DNA of 64,000 nt. Origin: Forficula auricularia. Its lineage: Eukaryota > Arthropoda > Insecta > Dermaptera > Forficulidae. The position numbers were made by a program, and so were the translations under genes. Location of the stretch: positions 18,097,079 through 18,161,078 of the forward strand of contig JALMQS010000128.1 of NCBI GenBank assembly GCA_024734495.1, given 5' to 3'. This document shows positions 11,313 to 25,922 of the stretch, one piece after another. The notes beneath the pieces are model-generated. The model was not told the origin of the DNA, did not search any database, and saw nothing but the letters and a program-made list of their open reading frames with translations. Numbering within the stretch: the stretch's first letter is position 1; every line of letters starts with the position of its first letter.

Positions 11313-14300
11313 CTATCCACCGAGGCACCCCTGTGTGTGGTGAGGCGAGTATGGATATACTCCTAGTAAGAGACATGAATTCTCTGATGACCGGATTGCC
11401 TTTTTTATCAGAGTATTATTTTTACTAAATTTTTTTTTATTTAACGTTTTATTTATATCCTTAAAAATTTCGATGTTTACCTCAACATTTCGGCGGGGGG
11501 GGGGGGGCCTAATCCCCCCCGCCCCCTATGCTGGCTACGTTCATGGCTAAATACTACTCATATACTTACACAAAGCCCTTATTCTCTACCATTACTCTAA
11601 TGTTTTCTGAATGATCTTTCAAACATATCTTGTGATCCTGGATACAATTCAGAAACGAGCTTTAAAATTGAAGGGTCTGCTGCAAAAAAGAGGTAGGGTG
11701 ACAGGGTGGGCCAATAATTGTAGAAAGACTGGACCAATGACTGTAGTAGTGGCGCCAATAGCTAGGTTTTGGAGAGATTTTTTGAACTTTGTGTCTCTTT
11801 TAAAAAATGGTTCCAGAATCTTACATTTTTTTATTTTGAGTCAAAAGAACTGTACTTTTAGCCTTCCTATAGAAAATTTTTAAGTTGATTGTCTTTCGGA
11901 GCTTTCAGTAATTGAGTAAAAACAAAGTAAATTTTCTTAGGGGGGGCAATAGCTATGGGCTTTACCCTAACTACAATATTTGAAGTTTCCAGAAAACCGT
12001 AAAAAAATGTTTCAAAATTCTAGCTTGTGCTAAAATAATCTTAATTGTTCTTACATATTTGAACAGTATTTTAAAATATATCTTCCAGATGATGTGGCTC
12101 ATGTGTGTTTTTGTAAGAGCTATCTCTTTCTTGCTCCAAAATGGAAATTATGATAATATCATAATATTTTATTTAAAGAAAACTTCAATTGAAATACAGC
12201 ATATTATATTTTAGATTTAGAAACAGAAAATTGGAGCTACCTATTTCTTGCAGAAAACGAGAGAGTTTTTTTTCTTCATAAGATAATATGTGCCCATAAT
12301 TATAAAAGTGGAATAAGTCGAAAAATTAAAAAAAATAGTTTTTTCATATTTTATGTTCCATCCATTTAAAAAGTACAGTAATAAGATGTCGGTTTTGAAA
12401 AATCGCATAAAATTGAACCGATAAGTGGATTTCTAGTTGTCTCATTATACAGAATTAGAATCTTGTTTATTTTATAAAACTTTAAATATCTCGAAACTAA
12501 CAATCAATGACTTAGACCACTTTCATAATTATGGGACATACATTTAATTCGAAACTCTCCCAGAATGGACCTCCTTTTTGCAGCAAACCCTTCAACTATG
12601 TACCTGCTTGACTAGCTTTGCTCGGTAATTTTTTGTGTAAAGTAAAAGCGGTATATTAATATTATTTTTAATTTTAAATCCAGAGGGAAAGGTCGATTTC
12701 ATTTTTCAGCCAGGATTAAATAAAATCACACTCATTATAATTTAACAAAATAAAATGTTTCACAATCAGCCAACACCGCGTTCCCTAAGTTTTAGAATCA
12801 AAAAAGTTAATAAGCCCTATGTGGGATACTTATAAAGCTCAAACCGTTCTCTGCCAAAAAATGCCAAATTTACAGTGAGTAGAAATACTTAATGTTTTTT
12901 AGGCGGGTCAAAAATAAAAATATTTTTATTCACACAAGTGAAAAAGAAATATAAATTATAATAAACATTTTTCAGTAACTGACTTGTTTTTCAATGCAAG
13001 CTATTAAGTACTCTACCAGAAATAAAAAATTTTAAAATGGTGATTGTTTTGGAACAGAATCACATTTTTGGGGGGGTTCGAAAATATTTTTTAATCTGAG
13101 CTCTGGGATTTCACCGAAAAGAAATAATTAAATATATCTATATATTTTTAAATATCTTATTCTTGGACAGCCATACTCGATTCATGGCTTTGCCGATTAC
13201 TATATTTTCTGTTTTTCCTTAAGGAAATTGTTCCCAGGGATGGTTTTCCCTTGTCTTTCTCTGGATTTATTGAGGCGCCTTTTTTTGACTGAGATAAAAA
13301 TTGTTTTGAGTGAAGCGAAATTAAATTTAATTCACTTGAAAATGAACAAATGTGTAAGCGACAAAGTTTGCATTTTTGAAGTTTTTTCTATCTTTTATAT
13401 TTACGAATTCCCTTATTATAGTAAAAACATCTTAAAATTATTCCATACTCTGTTTATTAACGACAAATAAGAACCATTTTAATAGATACCTATGATCTTT
13501 TTATTATACATATGAAAAATATCAGTTATTAAGATATTTACTTTATCAAGATCTATTCCACTGAAACGTAACCCAAGGTTAACCCAGAGATTCTTAATCT
13601 TTTCGAAGTCACGGAACATTTTTGATTTTAAGAAAAAAAAAAATTGAACACAAAGTACATTATATAGTAAAACAAAACATGTATTTCAAAGCCATTTATT
13701 AAAAACATAAATTAATCAACTCAAGTATATATTTGAAAAATTGAGATTCTCATAAAGATGTATTTATTTCTATTATATTCTTTAATTGCAGAGAAGAATT
13801 TGATGAATTTGTTCCTGATGAAGAAGTCATTGAGCTGAAACCTGCCCTACAAATATATCAAACATCATGTAGGTTTCTTTTAATATGGAATAAAGATCGA
13901 GATAAACAACGATTTGAAGCTTTATGCAGATATTTATTTCTCTTTAAAAAGTTGATTATAAAATAAATACATATCAATTATTATATTAATCATATTCTTT
14001 GATTTTAAAATTTAATATAACTTAATTATTATAAGGCTGCGCAGACCTAACGTGAAATGCAGACTTTTTAACATACTTATGTTTTTTCTGTCTACTGCCT
14101 TTGGTCTGCACAGTAATTTTTTCAGCAAAGGTTTGTGCTGTGGGAACCTGTGTCGGTTACTATAAATTTTCCAGAATTCCATTTATTTTTCAGTATTTTT
14201 CTTTTATCCCTTTTTTGTCAATCATTATCAAAATGCCATGAATCAAATGACCGAAGATTCTTATTTTCATATTTTTCTTGAATTCTTTTCCCAGAGAGAC

Positions 14301-17300
14301 ACATTATTTCTTTAAATTAATATCTTATAAGGATGAGATTAATAATTAAATATATTTGAAAATAGTTTAATAAGTCAGGCCACTCCATAGCTGGGGAAAA
14401 TGAATAAGCAAAAGATTAAACTAAGGAGATTATATAGGGTCTTTCAAAAGTCGCGTTTAGATGTTTTTTAAAAATAAAACATGTAAATACTTTGATTTTT
14501 CTGATGTTTTTTATTTTTATAAAAATATGGTTCTTAACAATTATATGTGAAAAATAACATCATTTAAATGTCCACCACGAGCAAGTCTAGATGTTTTTTT
14601 ATTTTAAAACAGGCTCTCACACGAAATTTAGTAATAACAGTGTCACTGGGCCTTCGACGTGCCTTTGAAACTGTTAATCGAGATCTGCTTTTGGAGAAGT
14701 TGAGAATATATGGATTCAGTAATAGTGCGCTCAAGTGGTTTGATTGTTATTTAAGAAATCGCACCCATGTGACTAAAATTAATAATGAAATCTCCAAACC
14801 ACAAACTGATAGTGTTGGTGTTCCCCAAGGAAGTATACTTGGGCCTTTATTGTTTATCTTGTATATTAATGATATAGATAGTTGTATTGATGATAATGTT
14901 TTTGTAAATTTATTTGCTGATGACACTTTAATATCTGTAGAGGATAGTGATATCAACATGGCTGTAGTAAGAATAAATAGGATACTCACAAAAATTTAGA
15001 GATGGTTAAATGTCAACAAACTTATAATAAATTGTGCAAAGTCAAAAGTAATAATGGGTGCTAGTGGGGAAAACATATCTCCAATTTGGCTGAGTGGTGT
15101 GAAACTGGAATATGTCGACTCTATAAGGTATATTGGTGTTATTATTGATGACAGGTTGAATTTTAAAATGCATTATAATGAACTAATTAGAAGCTTAAAT
15201 GGAAAAGTTAATTATTTTAATAGAATCAGAAATAAATTAAATATGAATAATAGAATTGCAGTTTATAAGAGCATAATTAATCCCAATTTTTACTATTGTC
15301 CTACAATCTTATACTTTGGTACAAAAAATAATATACATGAGCTACAGTTACTACAAAATAAGTGTATGAGAACTATTTTGAAATGTGATAGATATACACC
15401 AATTAGAACCATGCTGGAATGCCTAGGTTTTTTGAATGTAAGTGATTTCCTGTAGTTACAAACAATGAGCTTTGTCTACAAAATGTATCACAGGGAATTA
15501 CCACAGTATTTAGAATTCACAATAGTAAATGAAATGCATGAACATTATACAGGTATAATGATAGGACATGTACATAAGGTAAATAAAGAATTGACGAAAA
15601 ACTCACTGTATTTTAGAGGGCTTGAGGAATTCAATTCTCTGCCCTCTGATGTAAAAAATTCAACTAATTTAACTTTATTTAAAATAAAATTAAGGAAACA
15701 TATTAGTGATAATTTAAAAATGTTACATAGACATTAGAAGTTAGAAGAACTTAATTGTAATTATGTAGTATAATTTAATATATATGTATGTAAATACATT
15801 TAAATTTAAATAAAATAAAAAATAAAAGACATAAATTTTGAAGGACGCATTCACACATTTCAGCATCAAGTTTATCAATTTCGACTCCAATGTTGTTTTT
15901 CAGCTGTCCAATAATTGTTGGCTTATTCACATAGACTTTACTTTTCAAAAACCCCCAAAGGAAGTAATCTAATGGGGTTAAATCGCACGATTTTAGTCAC
16001 CATTACCTGAAATTAATCGTCCTAGAAACTTAGACCGCAATAGCTCAATGTAACTTTAATAACTTTAATACGTTATTCTAGCGTGTAACTATCCATGGTT
16101 AAAATTGTACATGTGTCCACTTCACAAATGTCAAAGATGAAATAAAAAGAAGGTAGTATTCAGAAATTATTTACAACTAACATCTAGACACGACTTTTAA
16201 AAGACCATTTATTATTGATTGGGGGGTGTTTAGGGATCGGTGACGCAAAAGCCTCTATCCGAATACACTAAGGTCCCCAATTCCAACCACGTCTGATTCT
16301 TTTGTATATGGTATATAATAAAAAAATTTCTTTATTCTCTTAATTGTAATTTAATAAATATTTGTGTTTTTTTATATAATTTTACAGATATCTGGTGGCT
16401 AGTTTGGAATCCGAGTCCACAAAACTAAGCTATATTGGCGTTGCCTTGAATAAAGAATATTCCTTGAGATGGATTTCTCATATGAAAGCCATTCTGTGGA
16501 AATGTTGTATTTATCTAGAAGAACTTCGTCCAGATTTGCCATCCGATATGCGAGCAGTATTATTGCACTTGCACACTTTAGTAGCGTTCACATCTACGGG
16601 AACTTGGGGAGTTTTACGAAGTAAACAAATGGATATGCTTAAACCAGGAATGAATCAGCTTTGTGCCAACGTTATGGGACATCTCTTCACAAGGGGATTC
16701 TATTTGACATTAAGAGTTTGTATTTTAAAATATAAAATGAATAATATTTAGATTTATAATAAATCATTATTTATATGATAAGAACTTTTAGTTTGTTTAT
16801 AAGCGTATATAGAATATTAATTAAAATTTTTCTATTAAAAATACGACGTTTCCTCCTCAATCGGTCATAATCGTTTGGTGATATAGCGACCATTAATCAA
16901 ACCAAAGCACATTATTATTTTGATAAGAGCTTCGGAATCAAAGGGCCATAATTAAATTAAATTTTCCATCTAACCCATGCACTAACTGGTATAGGGACTC
17001 CTATAATATAAAACTTCAGGGTAGCATACTTCAAATTTCTAATGAAAATCACGAAATATTGTCTTCCGCGGAATCCCAGATTGCTTCTTTGCACTTAGTT
17101 TCAATTCCCAACCCTTCGGAGATGGAATAAATAAATAAGATTATCCCTATCAGCTTAGATTTATACCAAGACAATTTCTCGTGATTTTCCTTAGTTGCCT
17201 GTAATGAATTAAGAGTATTTAGTGTTTTAGTCGGTCACCAACCAATAACTAACCTCGCTATAAATAATATTGGTCTTAGATGTAGAAATAAAAATACAAT

Positions 17301-20300
17301 TATATTTACACTTATATTAAAACATTGGTTATGTTACATGATAAAAACTTTTTTGGATTAGACCATTCAAATCTTAACAAAACAGTGGTTCCCAACCTTG
17401 GACACGCGTACCAGTACCGGTACGCGGACAAGCAGCTACCGGTACGCGAATGATTTTACAATTTATAACAAAAATCTATTAATAATCTGTATTACGAAAA
17501 AAGAAAAGAAATTACTATAATAACTAATAATCCATACATGTTAATATTTTAGTTGGGAATTTCTTATCTATTGTTTGTGTTGTAATACTTTGTTGGGATT
17601 GTTGAGTTTGCAAGGAGTTAACAATTCTGTGTTCGACTTGTATGACAAAATAAGTGCGTTCAAGAAAAAATTGCAATTCATGCAAATGGAAAAACAAAAT
17701 GATAACATGTTTCCTTCCTTTTGTAACTTTATCGAAAAAAAAATTCTCAATAAAAGACGATGCAATAAGCAACATTAGAAAACATCTAACATCAAATTTT
17801 GAATGTTTCCAAAATTATTTTCGTGAAGATTTCACAGCTCAAAATTGGATTCGAAAACCTTTCGCATTCACAACGGGTGTTCCAGACAATGTGATTGCAA
17901 AAGAGTCTTTTATAGACCTTATTAGTGACAGTGGATTGAAATTAAGCTTTCAGAGCTCCAACCTATTCACTTTTTGGCTATCTATTCGTAAAGGATACCC
18001 AGAAGTTTCTTGCCAAGTAGTAAAATTTTTAATGCCATTTGCGACCACATATTTATGGGAAAAAGGATTTTCTGCAATGACTGCTATGAAAACTAAATAT
18101 AGAACTTTGCTGGACATTTAATCGGATCTTCGCCTTAAACTGACAAACATTGAGCTTGATATTACTTCTTTAATTAATAATAAACAGGCCCAACTTTTTC
18201 ACTAATTATATAATTTTAAAAGTGATTATTATATTTTTTTGTATATGTTTAACAATACAAATATATCCCAGGTTACATGTCTTTATTACAAATGTTCTCC
18301 ATTTTATACCCCATTTCAAATTTTTTGCTCTACTGGTAGGTCATCAAATTGTTAACAACTTAAAGGTACGGTACTATAAAAAGGTTGGGAACCCCTGTAA
18401 TAAAACATTCATCTAAAATTTTTCATTAAATATACAAAGTTTAGCCCCCAAACGGTCATTATCAAGTCTTGATATAGAGATTGTGTTTATTTGATACATA
18501 TAAGGTTAACTACATAATAAAGCTTTGGTAACTGTTCCAGAAACAAAAGTTCGAAATTTAAAATGTTATAACTGGAAGTGGGATACCTTTAATAAACCAA
18601 CATCACATAGTACCATGGTATGGTATTTTACTCAGTGGACATCCAAGATCTAACCTTTCTATAAATTAAATTAAATTCTTCCAGAACTTAAGTGACTTAA
18701 TTTTTAAATTATTTTTAAATTGAAAGGTTTTTTTAGTCACAATCTAATAAAAGACAAATATTTTAGTTAATTATTATTATTATTTTTTATTTTATTGATT
18801 CATTGATACTCAATAAAATAAATATTAATAATAATTAACTAGAATTATTGTCTTTTATTAGTTTGTGACTAAAAATCCTTTCAATTTAAAAATAAAAAAA
18901 TTAAATATGTTTCATCTCGAACCCACCATATTTCCTGAACAAAAATTTCTATAAATAATAATAAACTTTTTATATCTAAGGGGTATGAAACATTATTTCT
19001 GTTAACTGTTTAAAAATATATATATAATTTAAATTCTTATATGGATAATTATAAAAAAAAAATATATAAATTATATAAAAGAAATGGATCTGCGAAATTA
19101 TAATGTAAACAGGAAATCTGGATATATGGTCGTGTGTATAAAGAAAAGTATCTGTAAAAGAAAAAGAAAAAGTAATTCTCAATACCATTTTAGTTGATGT
19201 GATATTATCTACAGGGCTTATTTAATTAAACAAAATACAAAATTAAATAATGATTACAACAATTTTAATTAAAGCGAATTGAAAAGTACACAGTGTAGAG
19301 AAATAAATCACAAATTAACATAAAAAATCTCTGACTATTTTAAAAATATTCAAAAAATAATAATAATTATCAAATATAATATTTGTTGAAGGAGACAATA
19401 AAAGAGTGTGTCTTCTGATGGAATTATAAATTTTTAACTTATTTATAACGATTTTTAAAATTAAAAATTTATAATTCCATCAGAAGACACACTCTTTTAT
19501 TGTCTCCTTCAATTTATAAAAATTCTGCTACTCTCGGCAAAAAACTTTCAATACAATTTGTGTTTATTTAAATAAGCTAAATAAATATACATCTTTTTTA
19601 AAAATTTATTTAATTTAATTTTTTGTTTTAGTCTGTTCTCCTGCGTGGTCTAGGACGTGCTAAAGTCACCCTAAAACATGTTTCTTTATCTGCTCTCATG
19701 ACACTTGCTCTTCGTCCTTTAATTTCTTCCGGTTTTAGTGAAAAACTAATGACAATGTTTTTAATTAATATATTAAGTATTCCTGGTCTAATATTGCATA
19801 TAAATAATATTTCCCCAGAGGTAATTTTTATAACTAAAATATTACTCATTACTTGTACAATTTTTTTAATTATAAAACTTCTTAGGTAATGAACGTTTTG
19901 GTTACCCAAGAAATACTATCAAAAAGTTTGAATCTCCTAGATACGGAACAAAATACTAGGATAGTCTTCAACGCTCTTGAAGGAAATTATGCGCTTTGCT
20001 TACTAGCAAACTTAATTAACGCTGCATATTTGCAACGAGAAACTGCTCTTCCAAGCCTATACTATCCAGCATTTACAGTTAATATACTTATATTTTTTAG
20101 CAATACTAATACCGAGGGTTGAACCGCGACCTAATATCTTGTACATCTACTTCCACTTTCATTTCCAAGTAGAAGACAATAGATGAAGGAGCATTATCTA
20201 ATGAATTCCAAAATATTCCACATAATTCCAATCGCGGTTCACCCCTCGACTAATACCTTATTATTTATAAATCTTTAAATATTGTTGGGCAAGAAAATTA

Positions 20301-23300
20301 ATAAATTGAGCTTTTTACGGTTTCGCAAGAACAAGGTATCGAAGATAATTAAAAGATTTATCTCCTTGGGGAAGTAACAAAAAGAGAAACAATTTTTCAG
20401 AGAGATGATATTTGAACTAAATGGAATATGAAAGAATTAAAACTTTAGTGGTTTTCATTTTCTTCGAGAACAAAATATATGCAAAATAATTGCAATTTTT
20501 AAGCCAAATTTTGTTCAGAAAATCTTTAGAAAACCGCGGAACAATCTGTGTATACAGATTGGCCTATTGCACGGAGGATTTAGAAACATAGTGTCTTAAG
20601 TTTCAATAGAAACCCTAAAATGGCGCCCACTTGGTCAAGGTGACTTCTGGCCAGAGGCTGTTCGACAGCTTGGCAGGATGACTTGGATTTTAAAGTGTCA
20701 CTAGGAAAAAACTGCCAGGAAAATATCATATGAGTTTAAATCAAGTAAACCTTCCACGATGTCAGCCAAATTTGTTGACAACATTTAAATTGTATTAGAT
20801 TTGTTCATTCAGCTCAGTCAGATTTTCTCTTCTTTTCTTGGATATCTGTTCCATAGAGTAATATAGAGTGGAAGGCTACCCTATATAGAAAAAGCGCTCT
20901 CTAGCGACTGCAGGGCGAAAACTCTTTAGTTCTTAAGAGCTATCCAAAGATCATAGAACATTTAAAGCCTTTCTCATAGATAAAACATACATACCCTTTA
21001 TGTTATATATATATAAGCGTATTTTTTACTCTTGATAATGTCACCAAAATTCGCCCCGAAGAGAGCGGCTTCCGCCATTTTATTGCACAATGGTTTCTCC
21101 CTGGACTCGCCAGAGAGCTCTGTAACTCGTATACGCTAAAATACATTGGCTCCTTATGGAGCCTTCCACTCTATATTATTCTATGATCTGTTCTTAAATG
21201 AAACCAAAAAAACTCATTTTCAGAATACAACTTTTTATTAATAATAATAATAATAATTTTAATATTTTATAAATATAATACTAGTGATTAAAAGAATATT
21301 TTAATTTCTATTCATTCTATTAATATTGGTACACATTATTGTTTTTAGCTTGTAATAACGAGACTTTTGGAAAGCTGTCAGCATTATGTTGTTAATAAAC
21401 AATCAAATCTGACTCATTGGCATCCAGTCCTTGGCTGGTTTGCTCAGAAAATGGACACATCTCTTCAGGATGCTATGCCACATCTTAAGGTATTTCCTTT
21501 TCTACTATTCATTTAATACTAAATAATTTAAAATTAATACAAATTTTAGACTCAACTTTATCTTTTATGGAGTGGTCCAATGGTTTCCGCTCTCCTTGGA
21601 CACAGTCTTGAAGAATTGGTTGAACCTTATAATGAAACTTCGGGAAATGAAAGCCCCCAGGTATTATTATTTATTTGTTAAATTATCTATAAAATGACCA
21701 ATACTCACAAGATCATTTCAGCCCTCAAGCGGCCAACATACTCTTACTTCAAACTTATTACGGCGAGCATTGGATCATCGAGCTACCCGTGCAGCCGCTG
21801 CAGCAGCTGCTGCTAAAGGACATCAGCGACGGCTTGGCTCCTCGGAAAGTACAAAAATCGCTCTCCTTTGTTCATTATACCAGACTGCTCTTTCAACTTT
21901 AACCCAACTTAAACTAGACATTCTTACTGGTTCGTAATTGTTTATTATTTCCTATTTTATACATAAAATTATTGATATAATTTTTCATCTACACTATCTA
22001 CCAATTGCTATTCATTATTTGTGGTGTGTATTTTCTTATTAATGAACTACTAAGACGATTTGGTAATATACTATTAAATCAATTACACTTATTTTAAGGA
22101 TCATTGCTTAAAATATAGAATGTGATGATCTAATGCAGCTAAGTGCTGGCTCGTGCACCTAGGGTTCCTTATATGGGCAGATAATGCGGGACAACTTTGT
22201 AGGCTTATAATACGTGACTGGGACTTCAAAATCAAAATTACAAGCAAACATTTTTAATAGCATTTTAAAATATTTATTCAATCGTTTTTCACCCCAGTAC
22301 GAAGAAATATTTTTTCTTCAGTTTTTTATCTGTCATTCAAACTAATTATCCTATAGCAAGCAAAATATTTTTTTTAAAAGAACTTAAGCTAAGCTAATTT
22401 TATGAGTTTTAACTTATATTTAAATCAAATGAGAGTGAGACATACTGCGATTATAAGCACATAGCGCGCTAGTTGTGCTTCAAAATAAATATTTTTTTTG
22501 GACTTCGATAACAATCCCCATTTAACCAGCTATGGGAACATTTTTATTTCCATATATGTGTTTGTATTTGAATGTGTGTATTGTTATAGGGGTCCGATTA
22601 TAGCTGGTCAAATTTTTGCAGTGAGTGAGGCTTGAACCTGAACTGATTCATGGGAAACGACTCTGCCCACTCGGCCAACCTGATTCCCCAAAATAAAGAT
22701 GACATTTTAATAGTATTTTAAAAGATCTATAAAATGATATTGAAATAATTTTTATTTCCATCAGGGCTTAGCATTGCAAAAAAGGCCTTAATTTTTTTGA
22801 CGATTGGACTATCAAGTTTTTACCTTTAATAGTTTAGATTCTAAACTTCAAAATCTATATATCTGTGAACTGTGGACAGTCAATCGGACTATGTCACCAT
22901 AAAAATTCCGTTTTTAACCCATTTTTAAAGAAACTATATAAATTACCATATATATAAATTTGAAAATAACTTATTGAAATGTGAATGAACCATTTCATTC
23001 GATAACTTTTAAGGAGTTCGGTGTTGGTTCTAGGTGAAACATTTTAATATAATAATAAAACTTGAGTAAGATACGAGGTAGGTTTCACAAAAAAAGAAAT
23101 AAAACAAAATTGAGTTTTGAATTCGATATATTTCGGGGGTTAGCCCATCATCAGGAGTCTAAGAAAACTGATTATATATTGGAAAAATAGTTTTACAAGT
23201 AACAATTTTTAAAAAATTTTTAACTGTATGTGGTGAGGGGAAAGTAGGGGATAATAGGAGACTCCTGATGATGGGCTAACCCCCGAAATATATCGAATTC

Positions 23301-25881
23301 AAAACTCAATTTTGTTTTATTTTTTTATTTTTTTTTTGTGAAACCTACCTCGTATCTTACTCAAGTTTTATTATTACATTTCATTCGAAGCTACTCATGC
23401 AAATGAAAATCAAACATAATATTTATATGGAAAACTGAAGATTAAGAACAAGTCTTCGAAACTATAGTATTTATAAAATAAAATTATATTCATTTATATG
23501 TATGTTTGCTTCAGCCTTCATGATTTCCTCTTAAAAATATATATGCTAACTCAATATAATATGAACATCGATTTAACTTTGCTTTTCTTTTTCAGGTCTT
23601 TGCTATCAAGATAAGATCCTCTATAATTTATGGCAATTTCTTGTTAGTCTTGGTCCTCATTGTGGATTAAAAGCTTTCCTAGAACTTCTGGCCACTCAAA
23701 CGAAATGTGCTTCCTCCGAACTAAATATGCTTGTTCTTTTTTGTGATTGCATGACCCATTATGTTACGTAAGAATTTTTTTACTATTTTTAATCTAAGTT
23801 ATTGAATTGATTTACATAAAGACAACCTAATTTATTAAAGGATCGATTTTGAAAATAATTCCTTACATCGATGTAGACAACACTTCGCTGTAACAAAATA
23901 AGATATAGCGCTCTGTCAAGGGTTTTGGCTCCAGTCTTTGCTTAGCTGTATCGTGCAAGAAATCTGGTTTTCAGAATAGCTTTGATTACATCGATGTAAA
24001 TTTCACAAGTTACTCTGCTAACATCGCGTTTCAAATCTACCCATTAGAATTAAAAAAAAAATTATTTTGCTGTGATCATACATTCATTCATACCTATCCT
24101 AATTTTTGTTCACAATTAATTAATTATTATGATATAGTCCTCTTCTAAAGTTCGAATTCCGTCTCAATCATAAGCATCATCATCATCATCATTGAGTATA
24201 CAGTCCTAAGACTGGTTTGATGCAACAATCCGTCTCCACTCAACTCTGTCCCCCGCCAGCTGTTTGACCTCTCTAAATGTCTGGCATCCCATATCCCCAA
24301 TTATTTGGTTGAAATATTCTAATCTGGGTCTTCCCCTTCCCCTTTTCTTTCCCACCTCCCCCTCCAAGATATCCCTAAGCAGTCCCCCATGTCTCAGTGT
24401 GTGCCCCATCATCTGACCTCTTCTCTTCTTCAGACTCTTCCACAAGGTTCTTCTTTCTCCGATACTTCCAAGAACTTCTTCTTTTGTAATTTTATCCATC
24501 CATTTGATATTCATCATTCTTCTGTAGCACCACATTTCGAAAGCCTCTAATCTCTTTCTCTCCGCTTTTCTAATTGTCCAGGTTTCACACCCGTACATGG
24601 CTATGCTCCATACATATGTCTTCAATAGCAACTTCCTGTTTTCTAAGCTGATTGAGGAGGAGCATAGTAGTTTTTGTTTTGAATTAAACCCCATTTTTGC
24701 TTGGGCAATTCTTGATTTAATTTCGTTTTCGCTCCTCCCATCCCATGTTATTTTACTTCCTAGGTAGCGGAATTCCTTAACTCCTTCTAGGTTTTCTTGG
24801 TTAATTTTGATGCATTCCTGTCTCGTTTGTTCTTTTTTTGTACATACTAGGACCTTGGTTTTATTCTTGTTTATTTTCATTTTCATTTCTTCTATTAGGA
24901 TTTGGTTAATTCCATTCAAGGCGTCCTCTAATTCTTTTTTATTGCTTCCTAGAAGGGCAATGTCATCGGCAAATCTTAACATAGCGAACTTTTGACCTTG
25001 GATTTCGATACCTGTATCCATTTTGTCTTTGAATTCTTTAATCGCTTCTTCTATGTATAAATTGAAAATCATGGGTGACAGCACACATCCTTGTCTTACA
25101 CTTTTTTTTATTTTGGCTTCTCTTTGCTCATCTCCAATATTTATAATTGCCGTCTGGTTTTGATATAGATTGTAGATTAGTCTTCTCTCCCTGAATTTTA
25201 TTCCCGCCTGTTTTAATATTTTAAACATAATTTCCCAATTGACGTTATCGAATACTTTTTCTAGATCTATGAATCCGATGTAGACAGATTCTTCCCTGAT
25301 AAAAGCCCTTTCTATTATTAGTCTAAGAGAGAGAATTGCTTCTCGGGTGTCTCTGTTTCTTCTAAAGCCGAACTGGTCTTCCCCCAGATTTTCTTCAACT
25401 CTTTGTTCTATTCTTCTTTGGATTATTTTGGTTAGGATTTTGGAGGCATGTGAGGTTAGGCTAATGGTCCTGAAATTTTCACATTTATCCGCGCCCGTCT
25501 TTTTGGGAAGTGTGACTATTAGTCACAATCATAATCAAAAAACTGATTACAAAAAAAAATGTTATTTTTTTCAAAGAGGAAAATTAACTATTTCTTTTAA
25601 TTAACTTATTGAAACAAACGATAGAATTAAATTGTTATTTAAAAAATGTTAAACAAAATACTGGCGAAACAATCTTGTACTGTTAAAGATCTCGTATCGA
25701 TATTAAGCTTAAATTAAAGCCTTAAATTTTAGATTTTGAAATTTTTAAGGCCAAACCTATTGACAAAGAGAAACAAAGAGGTTGTCCTCTGCTTGATGCA
25801 AATAAACATCTTCTTCTTAGAGTGCCATACCCGAAACGGGTGTCGGCGCCTCTCTACATATACCTGTGCTGAGTGTGTATA

Positions 25882-25922
<41 letters not shown>

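Noticed and set aside
10822..11376. Glycine-rich open frames across the first gap
   Set aside because: They consist of N and a homopolymer C run; no coding information.
13929..16387. U12-type AT-AC intron in UBE3B
   Set aside because: The start ATATTTAT is not a good match to ATATCCTT and the end is AG; a weak GT donor 21 nt later is a simpler solution.
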